This document shows, one piece after another, positions 51,952 through 59,900 of a DNA stretch of 64,000 nt. Location of the stretch: NCBI RefSeq assembly GCF_009741275.1, contig NZ_WOWS01000004.1, positions 124,001-188,000 on the forward strand, read 5' to 3'. The first letter of the stretch is position 1, and each line of letters opens with the position of its first letter. The notes below the pieces were generated by a model, which saw only the letters and a program-made list of their open reading frames with translations, was not told the DNA's origin and did no database searches. The translations under genes were made by a program, and so were the position numbers. The DNA is from Winogradskyella endarachnes (GTDB lineage Bacteria > Bacteroidota > Bacteroidia > Flavobacteriales > Flavobacteriaceae).

Positions 51952-54186
51952 TTATTCAGTATCTACTTCTGGTTTACCTACCATATAAAAGTCTAAGTGT
52001 TTTTTTGTTAAATCAGTATTTTTAACTTTAACAACTACTTCATCTCCAAGTTGATATACAACGTCAGAATTTTTACCAATCATAGCATATTGATCTTGAT
52101 CAAATTGGTAGTGGTCATCTTTCATATCTCTCACACTAACCATGCCTTCACATTTATTTGAAATAATTTCTACATAAATTCCCCAATCTGTTACACCTGA
52201 GATTACACCCAAAAATTCTTCGTCTTGATGATCTTGCATAAAACGAATTTGCATGTATTTAATAGAATCGCGTTCTGCTTTTGTTGCTAAATATTCCATG
52301 TTGCTAGAATGTTTACAACGCTCTTCATAAACCTCTTGATTAGCTGATTTTTCGCCATCTAAATAGCGTTGTAATAAACGATGTGCCATGACATCTGGAT
52401 AACGACGAATTGGTGATGTAAAGTGACTGTAATACTCAAAAGCTAAACCGTAATGACCGATATTATGTGTGGTATATTCTGCTTTAGACATGGTTCTAAT
52501 AGTTAACGTATCTACTAAATTTTGTTCTTTTTTACCTACAACATCTTTTAGTAAATTATTTAAGGAAGAAGCAATACTACCTTTGTCTCTAAAATTTAAT
52601 TTATGTCCAAAACGACCTACAACGGTTTGAAGTTGTGCTAATTTAGATTCATCTGGCTCATCATGAACTCTATAAACAAATGTTTTTTTCTGTTTACCAA
52701 CAAATTCTGAAACCTTTCTGTTAGCTAACAACATAAATTCTTCAATTAATTTATTAGCATCTTTACTTGTTTTAAAGAATACACCAACTGGGTTTGCTTC
52801 TTCATCTAAATTAAACTTAACTTCAACTTTATCAAAAGAAATAGCACCATCTCGCATACGAGCGCTTCGCATTTTACGCGCTAATTCATTCATTTTTAAT
52901 ACTGCAAAAGCAATATCATTAGAAGTTTTATATGCTTTTCCGGTTAATGAAACTTCGGTAGGAATTGTAGTATCTATATCTAAAATTGCAGCTTTGGTTG
53001 GCATTCCAGGATTGTTTTCTATAATAGCTTGTGCTTCTTCGTATGCAAAACGCGCATCAGAATAGGTTACGGTTCTACCAAACCATTCGTTTTTAATTTC
53101 GCATTTATCATTCATTTGAAACACTGCAGAAAAGGTATATTTTTCTTCGTGTGGACGCAAAGAACAGGCTCCATTAGATAAAATTTCTGGTAACATTGGT
53201 ACTACTCTATCTACTAAATAAATAGAGGTTGCACGCTCGTAAGCTTCATCATCTAAAACGGTTCCTGGTTGTAAATAATGCGATACATCTGCGATATGTA
53301 TTCCAACTTCGTATAAACCATTTTCTAAAACTGTAAACGATAAGGCATCATCAAAATCTTTAGCATCTTTAGGATCTATGGTAAAGGTTAAATCTTTACG
53401 CATATCGCGTCGCTTAGCAATTTCTTCTGGTTTAATTTCTAAATCTATATTATTAGCATAGGCTTCAACCTCATGAGGAAACTCCATAGGTAATCCATAC
53501 TCTGCCATAATAGAATTAATCTCAGTACCATGTTCACCTGGTTTACCAAGTACTTCTATCACTTTACCGTTTGGTGAATCTGCCTTAGATGGCCAATCTT
53601 CTAACGATACTAATACTTTATCGCCATCTTCGGCTTTGTTTATTTTATTGATAGGTACAAAAATATCCGTGTACATTTTGTTACTATCTGGCACAACGAA
53701 GGCAAAATTCTTTTTCTCGTGAATTTGAATTGTACCAACATACTCAGTTTTTGCACGTTTAATAATATTGGTAATTTCCCCTTCTTTTTTACCTCTATGT
53801 CTTCTTTTATAGGCGTAAAATTCTACTTCATCGCCATTTAAAGCTTTGTTGATATTGTTTGAAGCAATAAATACATCTTCTTCAAAATCATCGCAAATAA
53901 TATAACCATTTCCTTTAGAAGATAAATCTAAAATACCTGTATGATACTCTGTATTTACAATAGCTTTAAATTTACCACGATCTACTTCTTCTATCTCTTG
54001 TTTAGCTTTAAGTTGATGAAGTTTCTTTATAATTTGATTTCGGCTACTAGTATCGTTTACGCCAAGTATAGCTGCAATCTGTTTATAATTAAAAGTTTTG
54101 TTTCTGTCTTTTTTTAAAATACCCAGAATAGTATTTGTAAGATTTGAAATCCCTTTTTTAGACTTCTTTTTTTTCTTTTTTGTCAT
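51952..54186 (-). CDS. rnr: ribonuclease R
   Basis: RNase R is a processive 3'-5' exoribonuclease that degrades structured RNA. The 744-residue protein has a lysine-rich N-terminus, a winged helix-like segment (KTFNYKQIAAILGVNDTSSR), and cold-shock domains around 75-225. The RNB catalytic domain follows with TIDPKDAKDFDDALSF, the metal-binding aspartates, and YSHFTSPIRRYPDVMAHRLL. A C-terminal S1 domain begins FLGVISGVTDWGIYVEIISN. It diverges from rpiB across the 712-base origin candidate. Confidence 0.97.
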   Translation of the reverse strand: MTKKKKKKSKKGISNLTNTILGILKKDRNKTFNYKQIAAILGVNDTSSRNQIIKKLHQLKAKQEIEEVDRGKFKAIVNTEYHTGILDLSSKGNGYIICDDFEEDVFIASNNINKALNGDEVEFYAYKRRHRGKKEGEITNIIKRAKTEYVGTIQIHEKKNFAFVVPDSNKMYTDIFVPINKINKAEDGDKVLVSLEDWPSKADSPNGKVIEVLGKPGEHGTEINSIMAEYGLPMEFPHEVEAYANNIDLEIKPEEIAKRRDMRKDLTFTIDPKDAKDFDDALSFTVLENGLYEVGIHIADVSHYLQPGTVLDDEAYERATSIYLVDRVVPMLPEILSNGACSLRPHEEKYTFSAVFQMNDKCEIKNEWFGRTVTYSDARFAYEEAQAIIENNPGMPTKAAILDIDTTIPTEVSLTGKAYKTSNDIAFAVLKMNELARKMRSARMRDGAISFDKVEVKFNLDEEANPVGVFFKTSKDANKLIEEFMLLANRKVSEFVGKQKKTFVYRVHDEPDESKLAQLQTVVGRFGHKLNFRDKGSIASSLNNLLKDVVGKKEQNLVDTLTIRTMSKAEYTTHNIGHYGLAFEYYSHFTSPIRRYPDVMAHRLLQRYLDGEKSANQEVYEERCKHSSNMEYLATKAERDSIKYMQIRFMQDHQDEEFLGVISGVTDWGIYVEIISNKCEGMVSVRDMKDDHYQFDQDQYAMIGKNSDVVYQLGDEVVVKVKNTDLTKKHLDFYMVGKPEVDTE

Positions 54187-54276
54187 TTAATTTGTAATCA
54201 TATTCATTTCCTATAAGTGATAGGAATTCTAATTTAAAACTTAATATAAGGCGAAGAGAGGTTATTAAGTTTACTA

Positions 54277-54284
54277 CAAAGTTA
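54277..54284 (-). promoter_or_regulatory. -7 promoter element of rnr
   Basis: On the minus strand this reads TAACTTTG, a TAnnTTTG match, about 90 bases before the rnr ATG. No -33 TTG is seen. Confidence 0.45.
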
Positions 54285-54864
54285 CGTTTTAATTTTTTAA
54301 AGTTGTTTAGAGAACGTTAAATAAATAAAAATTGATGTTATCAACATATATATACATATTATCTTTTTTCTTTTAAAATTTAAAAAATAAAATGGTGGTT
54401 ATTATAGGTTGTTAATAGTTGGTATAACTTTTTAAGGTTTTATTTTGAGAAGTGACTTATTAGAATTACTTAATACTTAGTTAACATTAAGTTTACATAT
54501 AACTACTTCATTTTAAAGGTTATTTTAAAAGCTATTAACAACTGTTAATAACCGTTGTTAATAGAAATGACTGATATGTTTTTTATAAAATACTGTTCAT
54601 TTCAATACAAATGATCTTTAATAACTCAATTTTAAAAAAGGACTAACTTATTTGGTAATCTCATCTGTATTTTGGTTTGAAAAAATAAGTGGATAATCCT
54701 AATTTTTATTTTCAATACTTGTAAACAGTTATTAACAAGTAGTGATCATTTTTAGTTAGACTTATAAACAGTAATTATAAAAATTTTTGAAGCGTATAAG
54801 TTTCAAACTTAAAATTTATGAATAAGAAAGGCAGTATTAGTTATGCTTACTTATAAGCAATTAT

Positions 54865-54872
54865 TAACTTTG
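54865..54872 (+). promoter_or_regulatory. -7 promoter element of rpiB
   Basis: TAACTTTG matches TAnnTTTG and ends 26 bases before the rpiB ATG. It overlaps the last DnaA-box-like 9-mer of the gap. Confidence 0.5.
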
Positions 54873-54898
54873 ATGTTTAATAAGATAATTTACATATT

Positions 54899-55333
54899 AT
54901 GACTATTTCAATAGGAAACGACCACGCAGGACCAGATTATAAATTTGCCATTGTAAAACATTTAGAAGCTAAGGGTTATACTGTTAATAACTATGGAACT
55001 GATACTTTAGATAGTGTTGATTATCCAGATTTTGTGCATCCTGTAGCTAAAGATGTAGAAGCTAACAAAGTAGATTTTGGCATTTTAATTTGTGGTAGTG
55101 CAAATGGCGTTGCAATGACGGCTAATAAATATCAACACGTAAGAGCTGGTGTTTGTTGGACTAGTGAAATTACGGAACTCACACGTTTGCATAATAATGC
55201 AAATATACTTTGTATACCTGCGCGTTTTACATCTATTCCTCAAGCTATTAAAATGGTAGATACGTTTTTAGATACTGATTTTGAAGGTGGTCGTCATCAA
55301 AATAGAGTAGATAAAATACCGCTGTCTTGCTAA
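54899..55333 (+). CDS. rpiB: ribose-5-phosphate isomerase B
   Basis: RpiB interconverts ribose-5-phosphate and ribulose-5-phosphate in the pentose phosphate pathway. The 144-residue protein has ISIGNDHAGPDYKFAIVKHL at the start, with the family's D-H-A/G. DYPDFVHPVAKDVE and FGILICGSANGVAMTANKYQ follow, with the catalytic cysteine near residue 64 and the family's G-S/T-x-x-G-x-x-x-x-A-N-K. RLHNNANILCIPAR follows. It starts a co-oriented run with the cation exporter (33-base gap) and a GNAT gene. Confidence 0.95.
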   Translation: MTISIGNDHAGPDYKFAIVKHLEAKGYTVNNYGTDTLDSVDYPDFVHPVAKDVEANKVDFGILICGSANGVAMTANKYQHVRAGVCWTSEITELTRLHNNANILCIPARFTSIPQAIKMVDTFLDTDFEGGRHQNRVDKIPLSC

Positions 55334-55366
55334 ACATCTAAACTATCAATTTTAAATTGATAAAAT

Positions 55367-56281
55367 ATGAGTCACTCTCATTCACATTCGCATTTGCATG
55401 CACACGATCTAAATGGTCGTAATCTATTAATTTCCATTTTTTTTAATATAGCAATCACTGTTGCCCAAGTTATTGGTGGTTTGCTTTCTAGTAGTTTAGC
55501 TTTATTAAGTGATGCTTTACATAATTTTAGTGATGTAGTGTCTTTAATTATAAGTTACATTGCTCATAAATTAGTCAAAAGAAAAGCGTCTTTAAAACGT
55601 ACTTTTGGTTATAAACGTGCCGAAATTTTGGCTGCTTTTATTAATGCTTCTACGTTAATAATTGTTGCTGTACTGCTTATTATTGAAGCAGTAAAACGTT
55701 TTCAAAATCCACAACAGATTGAATCTAATTTGGTTATTTGGTTATCTGTAATGGCTATTATAGGAAATGGTTTTAGTGTATTATTATTAAAGAATAATGC
55801 CAAATCTAATATGAATATGAAAAGCGCATACTTACATCTCTTAACAGATATGATGGCAAGTGTGGCTGTTTTAGTTGGTGGACTTTTAATGAAGTTTTAT
55901 CAAATTTGGTGGATAGATAGTGTACTTACATTTTTAATTGCTTTATATTTAATTTGGATGGGTTTTGCTTTATTAAAAGCATCAACTAAAGTTCTTATGT
56001 TATTTACACCAGATTCAATTCCGGTAGATGAAATTGTAACAAAGCTTAATAGTTTTGAAACTATTAGTAACGTGCATCATGTCCATGTTTGGCAATTAAA
56101 TGAAGAAGAGATACATTTTGAAGCACATGTAGATTTTGAAAAAGATATTTCATTAACAGAATTTGATGTTATACGTAGTAAAATTGAAGATTTTATATAT
56201 AATAAATACGATATTAACCATGTAAATATTCAACCAGAATTTGGAAAAAGTGATACCAAAGATATTATTGTACAAGATTAA
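55367..56281 (+). CDS. cation diffusion facilitator (zinc-type) exporter
   Basis: This 304-residue protein has a histidine-rich N-terminus (MSHSHSHSHLHAHD) and six membrane helices. The metal-site motifs are LSDALHNFSDVVSLI (H-x3-D in helix 2) and LHLLTDMMASVAVLV (H-x3-D in helix 5), followed by a cytoplasmic C-terminal domain (VHHVHVWQLNEEEIHFEAHV). This is the ZitB/CzcD-like zinc group, which exports Zn2+ or related ions by proton antiport. It ends 2 bases before the GNAT gene. Confidence 0.93.
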   Translation: MSHSHSHSHLHAHDLNGRNLLISIFFNIAITVAQVIGGLLSSSLALLSDALHNFSDVVSLIISYIAHKLVKRKASLKRTFGYKRAEILAAFINASTLIIVAVLLIIEAVKRFQNPQQIESNLVIWLSVMAIIGNGFSVLLLKNNAKSNMNMKSAYLHLLTDMMASVAVLVGGLLMKFYQIWWIDSVLTFLIALYLIWMGFALLKASTKVLMLFTPDSIPVDEIVTKLNSFETISNVHHVHVWQLNEEEIHFEAHVDFEKDISLTEFDVIRSKIEDFIYNKYDINHVNIQPEFGKSDTKDIIVQD

Positions 56282-56283
56282 TT

Positions 56284-56727
56284 ATGTTAACAATTAAAAT
56301 AAGCGATTTTAAGGCACTTTCTATTGATGAATTATATAGTTTATTACAATTACGTAGTGAAGTCTTTGTAGTAGAGCAAGATTGTGTTTACCAAGATATT
56401 GATGGTAAAGACCAAAAAGCTTTACATATTTTAGGTTTTAAAGATAACAAGTTAGTGGCTTATACACGTATTTTTAAACCAGGTGATTATTTTAAAGAAG
56501 CGAGTATTGGTAGAGTAGTAGTGCTAAAAACTGAAAGGCAACACCAATACGGTTATGAAATTATGAAGGCTTCTATAAAAGCTATTAAAACATATTATAA
56601 CCAAAGCGAAATTAAGATTTCTGCCCAAGTGTATTTAAAACGTTTTTATAACAATTTAGAATTTAAAGAAATAGGCGAGGCATACTTAGAAGATGGTATT
56701 GCGCATATTGCTATGCTGCGTTCTTAG
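56284..56727 (+). CDS. GNAT family N-acetyltransferase, ElaA-like
   Basis: This 147-residue protein has the ElaA-type start DFKALSIDELYSLLQLRSEV followed by FVVEQDCVYQDIDGKDQKAL. The acetyl-CoA region is SIGRVVVLKTERQHQYGYEI, and ISAQVYLKRFYNNLEFKEIG is the typical motif B segment. The substrate is unknown. It is the last gene of the rpiB run, 14 bases before the convergent OmpA-domain gene stop. Confidence 0.9.
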   Translation: MLTIKISDFKALSIDELYSLLQLRSEVFVVEQDCVYQDIDGKDQKALHILGFKDNKLVAYTRIFKPGDYFKEASIGRVVVLKTERQHQYGYEIMKASIKAIKTYYNQSEIKISAQVYLKRFYNNLEFKEIGEAYLEDGIAHIAMLRS

Positions 56728-56741
56728 TTTTTTATAAGATT

Positions 56742-57578
56742 TTATTTTTTCTCGTAAATTTTAGTCACTAAAATTTCTACACGTCTATCTAATTCTGGTT
56801 CACCACCAAGCGGAAATTTACGTCGCATACCAGCAAATTTCATTCTATAAGGTTTTACGCCTGCTTTTACTAAATAATCGTATATGTATTTAGCACGAGC
56901 CATAGAAAGGTTTCTTTTTTTAGTTTTACGATCAATAGCATCTCTAGTTCCTTCTGTACAACACACATGACCTTCAATGGTAAAATAAACATTAGTACGT
57001 TCTACTAAAATTTCTGCAATGCCATCTAATACAACTTTAGACTCTTTAGTTAAGTAACTATAACCTGTTCTAAACAATAAGTTTTCTAATAGAATTTTAT
57101 CGCCTTCTTTTAATTCGCCTTTTAAAATATCTTTGGTGTCTTTTTTTTCTGGTACTACTTCTTCTGGTTTTGGCGGATAAACAGGTGTTACAATAATTTC
57201 AACTTTACGATTTAATCCTCTTATTTTATTAAGATTTTCTTCGTGTACAACGTTTACTAAAATTTCGCCTTTACCATCTACATTGGTAATTACAGATTCG
57301 TCAAATTCATTATTAGAAAATACTTCTTTTATAGATTCTGCTCTGTTTTGAGATAATACTAAATTATAATTATCACTACCTCTATCATCTGTAAATCCGT
57401 AAATTGATATTTTTTCGATATCAATATCTTCAATTTTAGTTAAAAATAGTAATAATCTACTATGTTCTGTTTCTGGTATATCGTGCTGGTCGGTTTCAAA
57501 ATAAACTTCGTGTTTCAATTCTTCTTGAGAAAAAGATAATTGAAAGCATAAGCACAAAAGGATAACTAGGGACTTCAT
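56742..57578 (-). CDS. secreted protein with two tandem OmpA-type peptidoglycan-binding domains
   Basis: This 278-residue protein has a signal peptide (KSLVILLCLCFQLSFS). The first OmpA_C-like domain covers about residues 22-132 (VYFETDQHDIPETEHSRLLL, KISIYGFTDDRGSDNYNLVL, RKVEIIVTP). The second covers about 165-275 (FRTGYSYLTKESKVVLDGIA, YFTIEGHVCCTEGTRDAIDR, MARAKYIYDYLVKAGVKPYR, ELDRRVEILVTKI). No beta-barrel is present. In the second domain the usual H-T-D is H-V-C-C, with two vicinal cysteines. It probably binds peptidoglycan. It is tail to tail with the GNAT gene. Confidence 0.85.
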   Translation of the reverse strand: MKSLVILLCLCFQLSFSQEELKHEVYFETDQHDIPETEHSRLLLFLTKIEDIDIEKISIYGFTDDRGSDNYNLVLSQNRAESIKEVFSNNEFDESVITNVDGKGEILVNVVHEENLNKIRGLNRKVEIIVTPVYPPKPEEVVPEKKDTKDILKGELKEGDKILLENLLFRTGYSYLTKESKVVLDGIAEILVERTNVYFTIEGHVCCTEGTRDAIDRKTKKRNLSMARAKYIYDYLVKAGVKPYRMKFAGMRRKFPLGGEPELDRRVEILVTKIYEKK

Positions 57579-57642
57579 TTTATAATAATTTTCTTACTAA
57601 CAGAAAATGTTTACGATGTTAAATATAGAAAAAAAATAGCGT

Positions 57643-59277
57643 TTATCTTAATATACTTGTGTATTGTGATGGATTATTTAAAATTTCTTTTGCCTTTTTT
57701 ATTTCGGTATTATTAGCCGTATAATAAGAATATAAACCTTCACTGTAAAAATAACGTTTAATAATTTCGTCTGTTAGTAATGATTTTAATTGTTTTTTAT
57801 TGTTGTCAATGGCATTAGATTTATAAGATTGTAAAGCGTTATTTAGGTCTGTATATTCAGTTTTAATAACACCGTCTAATTCTTCTTCTTTAGCCACATT
57901 TATTGCATTTGTTAATGCTATTTCGGTTTTAGTTTTAAAGTTAAAACCACTTGTTTTTAAATAGTTTTTAAATTTTTTAAAATCAGAATCTGAAAATTCA
58001 AATTCTTTTAAGTCGTTTATTTTATTATCGTAATAGTATTTGGTTGCATAGTTAAACACAAGGTTTTCGTTAGATATAGCCTTAGTAATTGGTGTTTGTT
58101 TAGAAAATTCTATTTCTATATCTGGTTGTACGCCTCCACCATCATAAACATTCCGTCCATTTTTAGTTTTAAATACATTATAATTTTCTTCTTTTGTTCT
58201 TGTTGCATTTCCGTTTTCGTCTCTATTCCAATAATCTAAAGCTTGTATACAACGACCAGAAGGTGTATAATATCTAGAAATTGTAATTTTCATTTGTGTA
58301 CCATAGGTTAATGGTTTTGGTCGTTGTACTAAACCTTTACCAAAACTTCTTGTACCAACAACAACTGCACGATCCATATCTTGTAATGCACCAGACACAA
58401 TTTCACTTGCAGAGGCACTACTTCCATCTATTAAAACTACTAGCGGAATTTCTGTATCAATTGGTTCTCTTTGTGTGTGATAGGTTTTATTATATTTTTT
58501 TACTTTAGATTTTGTAGTAACTACTAATTGATTTTTAGGAACAAAAATATTAGTAACATTAACTGCTTCATGTAGTAAACCACCAGGATTTCCTCTTAAA
58601 TCTAATATTAATTGTGTTGCACCTTGATTTTTTAACGCTTTTATAGCTTTAATTGTTTCTGAAGAAGCTTTATCATTAAATTTTCTTAAAACCACATAGC
58701 CTGTTTTTTCATCTACCATAGAGTAATGAGGCACTGCTTTTATCTCTAAAGATTCTCTTATAATTTTTACAGTTTTTGTTTTTCCTTGGCGTTTATAAGT
58801 CACATTAACTTCTGTACCTGCTGCACCACGTAAAATATTGGCTGCATCATTCTCATAATCTTTAATGGTAACATTGTCTAGTTTAATAATTTCATCACCA
58901 GCTTTTAAACCGGCTTTATCAGCTGCATAACCTTGGTAAGGTTCTACAATTACTAATTTATCTTTTAACGTTAACACTTTTGCGCCAATACCTGTATAGT
59001 CGCCTGCATTATTAATTCTAGAGGCTTCTACGTCTTGCTCGTTGTAAAACTGTGTATATGGATCTAAATCCTCTAACATGCTTTTTATAGCAGTATCCAT
59101 TAAATCACCAGGATTAGTATCATCCACATAGTTCATGTTAATTTCCTTAAAGAGCGTTGTAAATATTTCTATTTGTTTTGCAATTTCGAAGAAATCATTT
59201 TTGAATGCTGTGGTACTAAAAAAGATAATTACTGCTACAGCAGGAATTAGTATTTTTTTATGTAAAAGTCTTTTCAT
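57643..59277 (-). CDS. S41 family C-terminal processing peptidase (CtpA-like)
   Basis: A 544-residue protein with an N-terminal membrane anchor (KILIPAVAVIIFFSTTAF). A helical region follows with FTTLFKEINMNYVDD, then a PDZ domain around 85-170 (YTGIGAKVLTLKDKLVIVEP, GYAADKAGLKAGDEIIKLDN). The S41 core has LILDLRGNPGGLLHEAVNVT, LIDGSSASASEIVSGALQDM (catalytic serine near residue 290) and VVVGTRSFGKGLVQ (catalytic lysine near 313). It cleaves periplasmic substrates at their C-termini. It overlaps rnpA by 1 base, so the two are probably one unit. Confidence 0.94.
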   Translation of the reverse strand: MKRLLHKKILIPAVAVIIFFSTTAFKNDFFEIAKQIEIFTTLFKEINMNYVDDTNPGDLMDTAIKSMLEDLDPYTQFYNEQDVEASRINNAGDYTGIGAKVLTLKDKLVIVEPYQGYAADKAGLKAGDEIIKLDNVTIKDYENDAANILRGAAGTEVNVTYKRQGKTKTVKIIRESLEIKAVPHYSMVDEKTGYVVLRKFNDKASSETIKAIKALKNQGATQLILDLRGNPGGLLHEAVNVTNIFVPKNQLVVTTKSKVKKYNKTYHTQREPIDTEIPLVVLIDGSSASASEIVSGALQDMDRAVVVGTRSFGKGLVQRPKPLTYGTQMKITISRYYTPSGRCIQALDYWNRDENGNATRTKEENYNVFKTKNGRNVYDGGGVQPDIEIEFSKQTPITKAISNENLVFNYATKYYYDNKINDLKEFEFSDSDFKKFKNYLKTSGFNFKTKTEIALTNAINVAKEEELDGVIKTEYTDLNNALQSYKSNAIDNNKKQLKSLLTDEIIKRYFYSEGLYSYYTANNTEIKKAKEILNNPSQYTSILR

Positions 59278-59684
59278 TAGAGTATAGTTTTAGAATCTGC
59301 TTTTTTTATGGATAGTTCATTTTTAGCTAAGAATTTTTTAAACAACAATTTCATACTATGGTTAACTTTATCAAAAGTTGTTCCATCTTTACTTAAATAT
59401 AAAATCATAAACGCAAAAGAGCCAGAACTATTGTTAAAATACAAGGGTTTATTAAGTCTATAAGCTTCGCGAAGTAAACGTTTTATATTATTTCTAGAAA
59501 CTGCTGTTTTATGTAATCGTTTACTAACAGAAACACCTGTTTTTAGTTGTAAACCGTTTTCAAAATCTGTTTTTAGATATATAAGCTTTAGCGGATAGGC
59601 AGTTACAGCTTTCCCTTCTGTAAAAAGTTGCTCTATTAACTTTTTACTTTTTAGTTTATCTTTTTTAGAATATTTAAAAGACAT
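59277..59684 (-). CDS. rnpA: ribonuclease P protein component
   Basis: RnpA is the protein subunit of RNase P, which removes 5' leaders of tRNA precursors. The 135-residue basic protein has KYSKKDKLKSKKLIEQLFTE at the start, LKTGVSVSKRLHKTAVSRNN and then NIKRLLREAYRLNKP, the RNR signature of RnpA (R-x-x-x-K-R-x-x-R-E). Length is normal. rpmH is not next to it. It begins the rnpA and S41 peptidase pair. Confidence 0.95.
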   Translation of the reverse strand: MSFKYSKKDKLKSKKLIEQLFTEGKAVTAYPLKLIYLKTDFENGLQLKTGVSVSKRLHKTAVSRNNIKRLLREAYRLNKPLYFNNSSGSFAFMILYLSKDGTTFDKVNHSMKLLFKKFLAKNELSIKKADSKTIL

Positions 59685-59900
59685 TTTGAGACATTATACT
59701 TTTAATAAAGCTTTAAAAACTTAATACCATATTTTATTTAACAAAGTACGTTTAAATCTTGTCAATACTAAAGTTTTAGTACTAAAAATTAAGAAAATAG
59801 CTATTTAATGGTTTAAATTTCTTCTAAAATTTTATTACAATATTATTCGGTTATTTTTGTTGTAATGATTTATTTAATTTAACTCTAATACTGCAGTATA

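Larger units (their letters stand above)
54187..54898. other. oriC: candidate chromosomal replication origin (oriC)
   Basis: This 712-base AT-rich gap between divergent rnr and rpiB has no ORF. It holds many 9-mers close to the DnaA box TTATCCACA. They are TTATCAACA at 54338, TTATTAACA at 54729 and inverted at 54543, CTATTAACA at 54532 and inverted at 54410 and 54556, TTATAAACA at 54762, inverted TTATCCACT at 54688, and TTATTAACT at 54861. None is a perfect box. Two parS-like sites lie 18-20 kb away and genes to the left are mostly minus-strand, as expected for a leftward fork. A long AT-rich regulatory region for two genes is the alternative. Confidence 0.5.
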
